A DNA stretch of 64,000 nucleotides, from assembly GCA_030374765.1 (NCBI GenBank), contig JARGXX010000068.1:744001-808000 (forward strand). Reading direction: 5' to 3'. This DNA is from Agarophyton chilense (Eukaryota; Rhodophyta; Florideophyceae; Gracilariales; Gracilariaceae). The notes under the pieces were generated by a model. It made no database searches. It was not told the origin of the DNA and was given only the letters and a program-made list of their open reading frames with translations. This document shows, piece after piece, positions 20,750 to 31,679 of the stretch. The stretch's first letter is position 1; every line of letters starts with the position of its first letter. The translations under genes and the position numbers were made by a program.

Positions 20750-22657
20750 ATGTTCAATTTGTTCATCGACTACTACACTATTCTTGAGAAGCTTGGTTGC
20801 GAATGGGTAACCACGGACTCACCACGCGTTGGTGTCAAGCACACCTTTCAGGCCATCCGACCGGTAGGTTTGAAAGACATCATCAAGAGTGACCTACGAC
20901 TAGCTCATTCGAATCTCAACGAGAACTTCTTAGGTTTCCGCGACCACTGCGTCAACCTCGCAAAAACTTGCAGGTTCATTGAAACAAAGAAGGCCCCGAT
21001 CAGTGCAACTTCTGATTCTGAAAGCGACGACGAAGACGGTGAAACAGATACTCCCGTTGAGCCGAAGAAGAAAAATAGGAAAGTACCGCCATGCCCCCAT
21101 TCCGAATGTGAGAAGGAACCTAAAGATCCGAAGAGAAATCATTATATCAAGGACTGCCCAAAATGCAAAAACAATGCCGACCGCCAAGTTCTATTTGACA
21201 AACTCAAGGAACTTAAAGCTACACCGGGACCCTCCGGCGGAACTCGCCGTCAAACAAACCCGAACGCTGGTCGTCTAAATGATCCATACACTTCATACGC
21301 ATCGCTGAAGGTGTGTTTAAAAAATGCTGACGCTATGTTTTCGACAGTCGGTCGACTGGACGATGGAGCCGATGACTCACTTATCTGCCCTACTGTAGCA
21401 GAAGAAGCTGCACTGAAAGGAGTCGGCCGCTTTCGCAAGATCAAACCCGTCGAACTTCAAGTTCCCTTGCAGAAGAACGAAGGCGGACCGAAGTTCACGT
21501 TCTCACGACGCTGGGAAATTCCTGAAATCATTATGGAAATGAATTCTGGCAAAATGGCTCTGCTAAATGTATCGTTCCTCGTTGCCGACGACAAAATAAT
21601 ATCAGAACCTCTAATCATCGGTAACCATGTACTTCGACACCTCAAAGTGGATACCAATTCCATCATCGACGCGAAGTTACCAGAACTAACCGAAACTGAT
21701 TGTTCTATTGTTGGAAACCCGATAACCACCGGCGGATATATATCCCGCCTCGTCCGTGACCGCAGAAACAAAGTTCAAGGCGACGTATGCAGACCTCATG
21801 TGAACTACTATGAGGTAAAAACTCAAGAAGATCCGTTTCCTGACCCATCATTCTCGGACCCGATCGGTTCCCAAGAAGAAGTAAGGCGCAAGGAGGCAAT
21901 CCTTGATATGAAGAAACGCACGAAGCAAAATCTGTCATCTGAACATCACCAACTTCTCGACAAAATCGTCAATGAATTTGAAGATGTATTTCATCTCAAC
22001 CTCACCAACGGTAACCTAGCAAAGCTACCGCCGTTGAAAATACCTCTGACTAAGGACGCCAAGCCGATACGCGCTAAACTACGAAAGTACAACCCAGAAC
22101 AAGCTGTCTTCCTAAAATCTTTCGTTGGCAAACTAGAATCCAAAGGTTATGTCTACGAAAATCCTACATCACGATGGGCATCCTGTCCACTGATCGTACC
22201 CAAACCTGGACCATCGAAGTTCAGATTCACTGTTGACCTGAGAGGTGTCAACAACTACACCGAGAAGTTCGCTTATCCAATGCCGATATTAGAACACGAA
22301 CTCACCAAACAGGCGAAGTCTACCTGCTACGCAAACTTCGACCTATCTCACGGCTACTGGCAACTCCCACTTTCGATCGAAAGCCAGGAGTGTCAATCCT
22401 TCATAACGCCACACGGAGTCTACACACCAACGCGCGTTTTACATGGAACTTCCAACGCCGTTGCCCATCCACAATCCTCCATACAAGCTGATGCTCCAAA
22501 ATCTATCGAAGAATATCTCATCACCTGGCTTGACGATATTCTCATGCACCCTACTACGGATTTAGAACTCCTCAACGCTATACGCACATTTCTCGTAATG
22601 TATCGCGAGAAAAATCTCAAACTCCATCCCGGGAAATGCGACTTATTCACCCGTTAA
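20750..22657 (+). CDS. Gypsy-B Gag C-terminus, protease and RT
   Basis: 635 codons. A lysine-rich segment with CPHSECEKEPKDPKRNHYIKDC (a wide C/H cluster, probable nucleocapsid) leads to the protease segment GRLDDGADDSLICP, with D-D-G where most have D-S/T-G. RT follows: LIVPKPGPSKFRFTVDLRGVN, YANFDLSHGYWQLPL, then ITWLDDILMHP with the catalytic WLDD, and LHPGKCDLFTR. It ends at TAA 22655-22657 where the related sequence LTWCGR continues in the same frame. Confidence 0.85.
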   Translation: MFNLFIDYYTILEKLGCEWVTTDSPRVGVKHTFQAIRPVGLKDIIKSDLRLAHSNLNENFLGFRDHCVNLAKTCRFIETKKAPISATSDSESDDEDGETDTPVEPKKKNRKVPPCPHSECEKEPKDPKRNHYIKDCPKCKNNADRQVLFDKLKELKATPGPSGGTRRQTNPNAGRLNDPYTSYASLKVCLKNADAMFSTVGRLDDGADDSLICPTVAEEAALKGVGRFRKIKPVELQVPLQKNEGGPKFTFSRRWEIPEIIMEMNSGKMALLNVSFLVADDKIISEPLIIGNHVLRHLKVDTNSIIDAKLPELTETDCSIVGNPITTGGYISRLVRDRRNKVQGDVCRPHVNYYEVKTQEDPFPDPSFSDPIGSQEEVRRKEAILDMKKRTKQNLSSEHHQLLDKIVNEFEDVFHLNLTNGNLAKLPPLKIPLTKDAKPIRAKLRKYNPEQAVFLKSFVGKLESKGYVYENPTSRWASCPLIVPKPGPSKFRFTVDLRGVNNYTEKFAYPMPILEHELTKQAKSTCYANFDLSHGYWQLPLSIESQECQSFITPHGVYTPTRVLHGTSNAVAHPQSSIQADAPKSIEEYLITWLDDILMHPTTDLELLNAIRTFLVMYREKNLKLHPGKCDLFTR

Positions 22658-23638
22658 TTGACGTGGTGCGGTCGCTCCATATCACCTAGCCGTATTAAAT
22701 ATGACCCTCGTCGTTTACACGGTCTGCTATCGATGGAACCTCCAACAACAGCGGCACATCTACAACAATTCTAATGCGCCATGAAGTGGATGCGCATGGC
22801 CATACCCCAGTTTCAGAAACTCGTGAATCCTCTCAACGATGTCCTCGAAAAATCATACGAGATCTCAGGCAAGCGCACATCGCGTGCTGCCGCAAAAGTC
22901 TCGCTCTCAATTATAGGATGGTCGATCGAACATCTTAATAGCTATGAAGATTGCAAAAAAGCGCTAGCCAACCAATGCATGTTGGAGCACCGCAATCCTA
23001 AGCACCTCCTATGCTTATTCACCAACGCATGCGACCGCGTCTGGTCAGGTATCGTTACTCAAGTACCCCCGGAAGATCTAAAACTGCCTTTCGATAAAAA
23101 ACGCCATGGACCGCTTGCCTTCTTATCGGGCAAGTTCAACGCAACCCAATGTGGGTGGTCTATATTCGAAAAGGAGGCTTTCGCAATCCTCGCAAGCTGC
23201 GAGCGTATGAGGTGGCTACTTGGTGATTCAGCTGGATTTAATCTACATACCGACCATAACAATCTCGTCTTCATCTTCGATCCTCTCCGATATCTTCCTG
23301 ATCTTTCGGCCAGTTCTGTCCGGAAAGTGCTACAATCGGCAGTTGCAATGTCTTGGTATAACTATACGTGCTTCCATATATCAGGCGTTGACAACGTATG
23401 GGCTGATCTACAAGGAAGATGGAACTCTACACCAACGGTACGACGTCTATTCAACATACCGGCTCTATCATCCGCGTCCGCTGATGGTTTTATATGGCCT
23501 TCCAAAAAGGAAATCGACGAAATACAAACGCAACATCAAGCGGATCGATCGAGCCAGTTTGTGAGTTCAGGGGATCTATTCCGCAACGAAGACGGAGCTA
23601 TCTGGATCCTGGACGCCGCCGGCGACCTGCAACTTTGA
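22658..23638 (+). pseudogene. Gypsy-B RT connection and RNase H
   Basis: Same frame as the RT. It has LTWCGRSISPSRIKYDP, a TAA at 22772-22774, then CAMKWMRMAIPQFQKLVNPL, the thumb/connection. RNase H has LCLFTNACDRVWSGIV (a D/N change at the first acidic site), ATQCGWSIFEKEAFAIL and NLHTDHNNLVFIF. It ends at TGA 23636-23638, after which ICIIGHTSTAGHRG continues in frame. It shows substitutions only. Confidence 0.75.
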
Positions 23639-24272
23639 ATCTGTATCATCGGACATACCTCTACCGCAGGACATCGCGGTACCAACGCAACTGAAAAGGG
23701 AATTCGCGAGCATTTCTTCTGGTCAACCCTACGAGACGACGTTCGTGATTTCGTTCGAGCATGCATACACTGCGTTTCTACTACTGGAGGCAACAAGGAG
23801 CCGCGACCATTCGGACCTGCCTTTCATGAAACATCGGAGAACGACCTCCTACAATTCGACTACCTCGAAATAGGACCAAGCACCTCGGGCTCCAAATAAA
23901 TTCTAATGCTACGCGACGATTTCAGCTCATTTGTATGGCTCTTCCCCTTCGCCGAAGCCGATTCTACTAACGCCACATCTGCAATTCTAGAATGGTGTAC
24001 ATCATTCACCACCCCTACTGCTCTTATGTCCGAAGGAAGCACTCATTTTAAAAATGAAACTCTTAGCAAGCTTGCTAAATCCCTCCGCATACATCATCAC
24101 TTCACCCTCCCCTACACACCTTGGTCTAACGGTGCTATCGAACGTATGGGAAAAGAAGTAGTACGTGTTTTCCGAGCAACATGCTCAGAACTACAACTCC
24201 CGATCGAGGACTGGCCAACTCTCGTGCCACTTGTTCAATCTGCGTTGAACAATGCGCCTTCGCCGCAGCGCC
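23639..24272 (+). pseudogene. Gypsy-B integrase, first part
   Basis: Zinc-binding head IGHTSTAGHRG...CIHC (H-H-C-C), then the catalytic core: FDYLEIGP, TAA at 23897-23899 where a tyrosine is usual, LRDDFSSFVWLFPFAE, MSEGSTHFKNE (second acidic residue in a D/E-G context) and PYTPWSNGAIERMGKE (glutamate). The solo Copia-A LTR is inserted after NNAPSPQRL. Confidence 0.75.
24268..24272 (+). repeat. Target-site duplication of the solo LTR, left
   Basis: GCGCC, repeated right after the LTR at 24962-24966. Confidence 0.85.
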
Positions 24273-24961
24273 TCTTGGCTGTTGACCCTGTGCTGTCACT
24301 GAAAACCAAAAGTGCAGGGGAACATGGGCTGCTTTGGAGGGTGCCTCTGGAAAAGCGCATATGCGTGTCAGTCGGATCTCAACGTGAACTCGGGCTGTGA
24401 TTGGCTACTGCAAATGTGCACATGCAATGTGGTGTGTACAAGTGGCATGGCACTATTGGGTTTGTCTGTGGTACACGTGTGTACGTGGTCTACTTGTACT
24501 ACTAAGCACGCTGTTCAATATGTCCAGCTGGTGTACTATGAACACATCTCACTAGGTGTAACGAATGTACTTGGAGAAGAGACGTGACATGTGTATTACA
24601 GGAGACTTGGTGTACTGTGCTGGAACGTGAATGTGTATGGAGGCGGATTGCAAGTAGTGTGTGCTGGCATATTGAATTTGTGCACACGTCAGTGTAATTA
24701 TGGGCTGTGCACTGTTGTATTGCCTTGTTGTGCGCTGCAATGAACATTGACTAGGGTTAATGTCATGCTTGAATATGATTGGTAGTATTGAGTGTCCCTG
24801 CTTTGTAGTCTAGGGTTTACTTTGGGTTGGAGTCTAGACAGCTGACGTTTTTAAGTAGTATATAAGGGAAAGTTTGAGCGCCTCCAAGTAAATCCAAGCC
24901 AGAGCTGGCGAACTTCCTTTTCATTCCCTCAACCTTTCGTTCAGCATTTCCCTATCCAACA
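24273..24961 (+). repeat. Solo Copia-A LTR (e) in Gypsy-B integrase
   Basis: 689 bp of Copia-A LTR with a GCGCC duplication on both sides, so a complete element inserted and then lost its inside by LTR-LTR recombination. The first bases read TCTTGG instead of TGTTGG, one substitution at the tip. It is the youngest layer of the four-level nest. Confidence 0.9.
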
Positions 24962-24966
24962 GCGCC

Positions 24967-25658
24967 GAAACTTTGCACCAGGGACTATCTTCACTGGGAA
25001 AAAGCCTTCCCGATCGGTAAGCGCTTCTCTACGAACGTCGAATGCAGACATGGTAACTCTTCCCGAAGTTAACCGTGAACGAATCCTTCACCTCGATGAA
25101 ATCAAAAACCTTATATCTGAACTTCATCCTGTCGTCCAAATCCACCTAAATTACCAGCGCGAACGCTCTCGTAATGCTGCCTCAAAGGGAAACCCCGCTG
25201 AATTTATTGAAGGGTATTTCGTCCTAGTTGCAAAAGAAGACTTCAACGCCGGACAGAAACTAGCTCTACGCTGGCGCGGACCATGACGTGTACTCAAGGA
25301 AATCAGCAAGTTCATTTATACAGTTGAAGATTTGCGCACGGGAATCACTGAAGACGTCCATTCTACCCACCTACGCTACTACTGCGATAAGAATCTCGAC
25401 ACTGAAGCTATCATGTCGCACGTCTTATACTCTGAGCGCGGTATGGAAATATCCCGTCTACTCAAGCTAAAGAAATCTCCGACCGGCGATCTCCTTATCA
25501 CCGTCCGCTGATACGGTCTTCTACCAGAACAAGATACCGACGAGGCACTTCAAAACATATTTGAAGATGCGCCACGCCTAGTCAAGCTCCTACTCGCCCG
25601 CAAGTCAACGCCTCAAGCTCTTACTGCAAAAGCAAAACTTCAGCTAGAGCTGTCTTAA
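24967..25658 (+). pseudogene. Gypsy-B integrase C-terminus
   Basis: Continues the integrase after the solo LTR. It has EGYFVLVAKEDF, then LRWRGP-stop-RVLKEI (GPY/F-like module; TGA at 25284-25286 replaces a tryptophan), HSTHLRYYCDKNLD, and LITVR-stop-YGLLPEQDTDEAL. The last resembles a worn chromodomain with its first tryptophan changed to TGA. The frame ends at TAA 25656-25658, touching the purine tract. Confidence 0.75.
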
Positions 25659-25893
25659 AAGAGGGGACTGTAGTGTCTACGTCACACAGGCATGTCGGAT
25701 CCGCCATGCCTTACAGCAACAATCAACATCTCCAGCTGTAAGGATTAGATAATTATGATATCTCATATTCTCACCGTCGTCGCATATATATTGCACGACG
25801 CTTTCTTTCACAAGAAACATCTCATTTCACTATCGTGAACTCATCGCTTGCTCGCGCGCCTGCGCTCGCATTCTAAAAGGACTGAACACCACA
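25657..25893 (+). repeat. Purine tract and Gypsy-B 3' LTR
   Basis: AAAAGAGGGGAC then the LTR at 25669-25893, 225 bp and apparently identical to the 5' LTR, followed by CGCCA at 25894-25898. Confidence 0.9.
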
Positions 25894-25898
25894 CGCCA

Positions 25899-27236
25899 AC
25901 ATATTCTTTGGTTGAGGAAGTAATGGAATATATTCTTTCGAAGACCGAAAAGAGTGGCCTCCTCAATAACATAAACCAAGCCCATTTTCCAATTATGCTT
26001 TGTACTTCTTGAACATTTCATACCTTCTTTTTCAGCATGTTTCCAGTAACTGTTATCAGCGTTCTCATTTTCTCCCGCTTTGGCATCAATACGCCATTTT
26101 TCCCGACTTCAATTCCCAAGACTTCTGTACTTCCTCCTTCTGCCGGCCATGATATTTTCGTCGCCTGCGAAGGCAAAGAGCTACGCTCAGACCGCGCAGA
26201 TTTCTTTCCGACATCTCTTTGCTTGTTCCAAACGAAAAATAATCGTCCACGTAAGCTCCAAATTTATATTCGCCAACGGAAATTGAATTCGCTACCCAAT
26301 CATCCATGCAGAGCTTAGCGCGAGCTCAGATTTCTAGATGGAGTTTCTGAGCCACAAAGACGGAGGGAGACCACCCCATGGGCATTGAGAGCATGACGGG
26401 GAATAATTTTTTCCTTCCGACTTCGATTGGTGGCAAACCGAAATAAGTATCCATCCATCCTGGTAATTTCATTCGGTGTTATTGATTGTCCATGTATGAC
26501 TTTCCAACATAAAGCGTTCGTCCTTCCCGGATGTGTATTCTCGCCAGATGCCCTGGGTTAGGAAGATCGATTTTTGGTGGATCGGTAAACTAAAGGTTAG
26601 CGTTCCGAGCGTCGATTATGAGCCTTTGTTTTTCCTCTTTTTTAGGAACCGCAAAAACACCATTTACAACTTTTGGTTTTCTTTCCCTCAAATCTACTAA
26701 CCCCCCTTTCACCAATTTTCTAATCAGGGCATTGTAATCTTTCGCCTTCACTCCACAAAACGGCTTCTTAGCTCCTTTCACCTCTTCATCTTCTCGGATA
26801 ATTCTTCTAGTCATATATAGTAGCTGTATATCCCCTGGTAGTAATGAGATAATATCAGCCGAGGCTGCCAGACCATTTTCTGGCAATGATACTCGGTCCG
26901 GAATCAGCCAGACCCATTGGTGTGGCTCACTGTATTCGAACGTAGAATCAACCTCTCCTACGGACTCCTCTGCAACGAAATACTTTCGGCGGTATGAGTC
27001 CTCCCAGATGCCTTGCAAGATATTGCTCGCCTGGCTTTGGACAGCGTTCCTCTCTTGTACCGGTAGAAAGGGGTAGACATGCCCGGCATACAAGCAATTA
27101 AGCCCACTTCGAAGACCCTCAAGTATACTTTGGTTTTCTTCTTGCGTCTCCACTTTTGTCGTTGTCGTGCGCTTGCTTTCTTTGTATCCCCATCCTGTAT
27201 ATCAGACGCCCCTGACATAGGAAGCATGTCCCGCAT
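25899..27236 (-). pseudogene. DIRS-1 reverse transcriptase
   Basis: Sense order from 27236: MRDMLPMSG, a frameshift near 27155, LNCLYAGHVYPFLPVQERNA, KPFCGVKAKDYNALIRKL, VNGVFAVPKKEEKQRLIIDA. The fingers/palm (26589-26310) show LYVGKSYMDNQ-stop-HRMKLPGW, then FGAYVDDYFSFG with the catalytic YVDD (near 26230). At 26036-25899 another frame gives IIGKWAWFMLLRRPLFSVF, the RT thumb. It is colinear with DIRS-2. The frame is then cut by Gypsy-B and resumes as RNase H at 19805. Several stops and frameshifts make it inactive. Confidence 0.8.
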
Positions 27237-27405
27237 GCCCGTCGAATTAAAAATTGTTGTTGTTATTGCTGTCGTTGTTTTTATATTAAGTTTCGTTCCC
27301 GTCTCCTTGCTTCCGCAAGGCAGACTTATCCTTCTTAAACTCCTTACGAAGTGTTGCCGACTTGTGAAGCCTTCGCTTCATTGACTCCCTTATCAAATCG
27401 TCGTG

Positions 27406-28452
27406 CTACTCTTCGAGTTCTCTGGCCGCTTCCCAGTTTCCAGTCTTATCAACCATTGTCACTGCAGCCAATCTGCGAATTGCCAACTCCACCGCAAACT
27501 CGTTTTTAGCGCGCATAATGCCCAAAAAGCTGATGAGGCAGTCGATAACCCGAGCTAGTTTTGCAGCTTTCCGGCGTTTCCGAATGCCCGTCAAATGACG
27601 AGCTTCAACCCACGCAGAGACCGTCGGATAATTCTTCAGGGCTTTGCGGAGCATACTTCCCCTTCAAGGCTGTCAACCGAAACATATTGTTAAGGAAATG
27701 GTTTGCTAGCGAAAGCAACCCAGAACTTTTTGTTTGCCTTCTGCCGCTTCGAATTCAAAGCCTTTTTCGCAAGGCTCGAAATCCCCTCGTCTCCACCGTC
27801 GGACTCTGAACCAGAGTCATTGCCGGAATCGACAACAACTCCTTCCATCGCCTGTCTGATGTCGACAAGAAATTCTTCCCCCTTTGACTTCTTCTTTGAA
27901 TTTTTTCGCGACTCCTTCAATTCCTTAATGTCTTTAGTCATGCGTGTCTGTGCCTTCTGCCACCCCTACATGAAAGAAAGATTTTTTTGAAATTCACTGG
28001 GGCGCGTAGTAGCCTCTTCCTCACAGTCAGAATCCGGAGCGGACTCGGACTCGTATTCACTCGAGGATTCACCCTCTTTGCCCCCCGTCACGCGTCTAGA
28101 ACGCCCTCGAGGTTTTTGAGACGGTTACAACTCGAGTACTCGCTACTCCCCTAGAAGACCCCGCTTTCAACGCACTCCCTCCGACACTTAGTGGGTATGT
28201 TTTATCTTCAATGCAATGGAACAAGACGTCCGTCTCTCCCTCTTTAGGGATTCCCGGAATCTCATTCCTGACTACACGAAGGAGAGCATTTTTGCTCTGT
28301 GACTTTTCTCCAAGGTAAACTGACAGCCTACCCCGAAAAGCTTCTCTTACGACGCCCAAGGCGTCTTCCCCCATGCCCTCGATTTTCTGCTCGAGAGCCC
28401 TGCAGTTTGAAATTTGGTTTGTAGCAGGTCCATCACCTCTAAGGACGGTCAA
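27406..28452 (-). pseudogene. DIRS-1 ORF1 (Gag-like)
   Basis: Three overlapping frames that read as one protein with breaks: MTVLRGDGPATNQ onward (28452-28096); a frameshift at an A run near 28112; an acidic stretch with SSSEYESESAPDSDCEEEA; a stop near 27970; then lysine-rich TKDIKELKESRKNSKKKSK (coiled coil); then AAKLARVIDCLISFLGIMRA...AIRRLAAVTMV (27654-27406). The last block is clearly homologous to the DIRS-2 ORF1 at 46639-46950. It precedes RT as DIRS Gag does. No zinc knuckle is seen. Confidence 0.65.
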
Positions 28453-29358
28453 CCCATTCCGTCCTCGGCACTACTTTAACCCGTAGTGCAGGCTTGCGCT
28501 TTTAGGAGGGCTGCTCCTGGCTGAGCGTGCGACCTAAATAGGTCCAGCCGTCACCCGACCCCCATACAAGTGGAATTAGGTCCGGGCCTCGTATCCGCCA
28601 GGTCCCTGAGATTCGTGCCTTGACAACACTACCCACAGTTACTACTGGACAGACCTTGGTGCTTTAAACACCCCCGCCTTACGTCTTTACGCAAGGCGCA
28701 TGGTACAGAAATTTGAACAATTGTTTTTCAGAAGACCCTTCAAAAACGAAACACCAATAGCGCGAAAACCGTTACTTCCGATATGCAACTTCAAAAAAAC
28801 TTTATAAGACTCGATTAAAAAACATGCAGAACCCCCAGCCAGATATGACCTTCACGCGAGCTTCCGGATTGCACTGACGATAAAATTGCGCACATCGGAA
28901 AAAACCCCTGATCACCCAACTAAGGAAAGACCTTACATTATTCCGTTTCCGGACTCTAACACAAGCAACGCCAGCAAAGCCCAATGGACAACAACCCATA
29001 CGAGAACACACTTAAGCTCTGCATTTCGTCGAACCTAGCCTTAAAAAATTATTTTTCACCAGCATACCGCAATGCCCGGGCTCGAAGTACCGATAATTTA
29101 ATTTCCTCAGAAAATTGAAACAAGTTTCAAGAATTCGGAAAAACACACCAACTTGATAGAGATCACTGGCCTACGGAGGCCTGATCACTTCCCTCTCCAA
29201 CAGGGATCCCTCCCTGACTTACTCCGTTAGCCAGATTACGCTGCCCAGTCGACACCACGAGGAGGTGGAGTAAAGCTTGAGTCGACCAAACGCAGAGGCG
29301 TCAATTTTTCGTCAAGTCTCCGGAAATAATAATCCCTACGCAGGCTCTGGATTAAAAC
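28453..29358 (-). other. DIRS-1 5' region, no ORF
   Basis: About 900 bases with no convincing frame. The part near 29190-29280 (CTCCACCTCCT, GGGCAG, GGAG-AAGTCA, GATCC on the sense strand) matches the duplicated 5' block of DIRS-2 at 45791-45953 and 46234-46397. It therefore carries the element's 5' terminal sequence. Confidence 0.55.
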
Positions 29359-31000
29359 AAAACCATCGCTGCCCGTGAGTGCGTACTTCGTGCGCTACGA
29401 ACGGACAATGGTGGTGAGTACCCTTCCAAGAAGTTTGCAAAAGAACTTGAGTCACACGGTATTGAACATCAGCGAACTGTGCCTTACAATCCGCAGCAGA
29501 ACGAGCTGGCCGAAAGGTTAAACCGCACACTCATGGATCTGGTCAGGTCAATGCTTTGTCACAAGAAACTCCCTAAAAGCTTCTGAGCAGAAGCACTGAA
29601 TGTTGCGGCGTATGTGCGCAACCGAGTTACATGCAAGGCATTGCCAAATACCGTGACACCAAATGAATTGTGGCATGGACACAAGACTAATGTGAGCAAT
29701 ATGCGTGTGTTTGGGAGCAAGTGCAGGTACAAGGTGGTAGATCATAAGCTGAAGAACTTGGAGGACCGTGCCGTTGAGGCGATCTTCATTGGGTTCACTG
29801 CTGGATCCCATGGCTACAAGCTATGGGATGAGCAGAAGAGAAAGGTGGTAGTGTCGAGAGATTTGAAGTTTGATGATCGCAATGAATTAGATGAGCCTAC
29901 TGATCATTGTGATGAGAACTATACCGAGATTGAAATTTCGGTGAAGTCGAAATCTGACCAAACCTCCACCTCTCAACCACCAGTTGAACCCAATGAAGAG
30001 GATCCTGACACGGTTACACATCCGGATGAGGTACCAGAAAGTGGTGCTGAAGAGTCCACCGATGTTCCACAAGATGCTCCTGAGGTGCCACAGCCAGTGC
30101 CATTGCGTAGCTCGTGTGCGAAAGCCGACTTCGTCCTGGTGGCGCCCAAATGCTCTACTCACGGCCAGTGATCACACTCCTAGCTCGTACAGCGATGCAG
30201 TCTCACGTCTTGATTGCAAGTCGTGGATCAAGGCGATGGACAGCGATTATGAGTCTTTAATGGAGCATGACACATGGGACTTAGTGCTTAGGCCAGCAGA
30301 CATCAACGTGATATCCTCCAAGTGGGTATTTGTGCAGAAGTATGAAGCAGGTGCTGACGGTGAGCCGACAGTTCGGTACAAGGCTCGTCCGGTTGCTCGT
30401 GGTTTCCCACAGATTGAGGGCGTCGACTTCTCCGAGACGTATGCGCCAGTGGTCAAGTTCACATCGGTGAGGATGATTCTGTCACTTGTGGCAGTGAAAG
30501 ATTATCACCTACACCAGATGGATGTGAAGACTGTATTCTTGAACGGATACCTCGACGAGACTGTGTACATGGAGCAACCGGACGGATTCATTAAACCCGG
30601 TAACGAGGACTCGTTGTGCAAACTGAAGAAAGCTCTTTATGGGCTACGACAGGCACAAAGGCAGTAGCACGCAAAGATATATGCGTTTCTTGTCGGGGAG
30701 ATGGGTCTCAAGCCGAACGCCGCAGACGAGTGTGTTTACACAGGAGTGGAGCTGGGAGTCATGGTAATCATTGCTCTGTATGTGGACGACCTGCTTATTG
30801 CAAATCCGAGTATGGATGCGATTAAGCACGTGAAAACTGAGTTGTCAAACTGTTTCCGCATGAAGGACTTAAATGAGGCTCGCATGGTTCTCGGTTTCGA
30901 GAGACACCGTGACCAAGCCAAGAAAATGCTGTTCTTGACGCAGTAAGCGTACACCCACAAGGTCCTGGAACGTTTCGGCATGTGCCAGTCAAAGCCAATG
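29359..31000 (+). pseudogene. A4 integrase C-terminal half and RT
   Basis: Resumes the A4 polyprotein at KTIAARECVL. Integrase shows LRTDNGGEY and ELAERLNRTL; a TGA at 29584-29586 replaces the tryptophan of PKHFWAEALN. A frameshift near 30110 falls in the acidic/proline linker. RT has WVFVQKYEAGADG, QMDVKTVFLNGYL, ALYGLRQAQRQ-stop (TAG for tryptophan at 30665) and IIALYVDDLLIA. Another stop at about 30944 is followed by AYTHKVLERFG. It ends at MCQSKPM, where a Copia-C LTR begins. RNase H is absent. Confidence 0.85.
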
Positions 31001-31679
31001 TCACAACGTGAGCGCAGGTTAGGTAAAGGAAAAGGAAGAAGAGGGGGAAAAGACGAGAAGAAGAGAAAAGTCAAAGAAGAGAAACAAAGGAAGGTAGTCA
31101 GCCTTGAGAATTTACTTCGATCGTTGGCGACCGTCATTGAAAACTATATCTACCTCGCACGCACTTCCGCCGCCGGTGCTGACCGTCGGCGGGTCACCCA
31201 CGTCTCACACCTTGCCACTGTGCGACGAGGAGTTGCGCGCCAAAACAATTTCAAACATGAAGCATATCAAATAAAAACTCAAAAAAAAAAATTCATCCAA
31301 AGTGGTGCGCCAGTGCCAACCACCCCGCGCAGCCCAGATTCGGCTGTTACGGCCAAACCCCGTATCCAGCCCACATTCGCACATTCTCTCCAACTGCATA
31401 GCCCGTGCTCATTCAGCGCTCTCGTCCAATCAAATCGCTCCACTTGAGCCGAAGCCCCAACACGCCCCATTAGAACCAGACCACTTGTCCATACCACGTT
31501 GCATGAGGGCATTTGCAGTAGCCAATCAGATGGCCGTTTCACGTTGAGATTGAGATGAGGCGCATATGCGTTTTTCCGCGGAGGGTGCCCAAAAGTGCCC
31601 ATGCTTAGATCCACTTTTTGTTTTCCACTATTTCCAACACTCCAAAGGGCTTGGGGGCACAGTCGACCAAACCTCAACA
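31001..31679 (-). repeat. Copia-C 3' LTR
   Basis: Plus-strand TCACAACGTGAGCGC to CCTCAACA, so the sense LTR runs TGTTGAGG to GTTGTGA, an imperfect end (TG...GA). An A run of 11 near 31281 is longer than in the 5' LTR. A purine tract (AAGGAGGAG, sense) adjoins at 31680-31690. Confidence 0.8.

Larger units (their letters stand above)
19811..25893 (+). mobile_element. Gypsy-B, complete Ty3/gypsy element in DIRS-1
   Basis: Two 225-bp LTRs, gag, protease, RT, RNase H, integrase and a purine tract, flanked by the 5-bp duplication CGCCA. The two LTRs are identical as far as I can compare by eye, which normally means recent insertion. The coding region stays in one frame over 5.4 kb (allowing for the nested solo LTR) but contains seven in-frame stops. 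Its RT has WLDD in place of the usual Y-x-DD, and the WCGR...CAxxWMR block after RT recalls gypsy lineages I associate with oomycetes. Confidence 0.9.
17897..29358 (-). mobile_element. DIRS-1, tyrosine-recombinase retrotransposon
   Basis: DIRS-type element on the minus strand, itself split by Gypsy-B (19811-25893). Without Gypsy-B it is about 5.4 kb. Order in the sense direction: 5' leader, acidic/coiled ORF1 (Gag-like), RT, RNase H, tyrosine recombinase, 3' region with a strong hairpin. There is no integrase or LTR of the copia or gypsy type. It sits inside the A4 integrase gene; no target duplication is evident, as expected for recombinase-mediated insertion through a circle. All genes carry frameshifts or stops. 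Confidence 0.8.
14397..31000 (+). mobile_element. Copia-A copy A4, split by a nested insertion
   Basis: Plus-strand Ty1/copia element in two pieces: LTR, leader, gag, protease and first half of integrase (14397-17896), and the rest of integrase plus RT (29359-31000). Integrase breaks after FVQNQTG and resumes at KTIAARECVL, which is continuous in the A2 protein. The 11.46 kb between is DIRS-1 with its own insertions. The 3' end is cut at 31001 by a Copia-C LTR. From protease onward the copy is clearly diverged from A1, A2 and A5. Confidence 0.85.

Noticed and set aside
20744..25511. Stop-codon reassignment explaining the stops in Gypsy-B
   Set aside because: Alignment with related motifs implies Glu, Leu, Arg, Tyr and Trp at the stop positions, so no single reassignment fits.
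30980..31447. Basic, lysine-rich ORFs at Copia-C LTR copies (30980, 36835)
   Set aside because: They are translations of the purine-rich U5 part of the LTR and recur with it; no independent evidence of coding.
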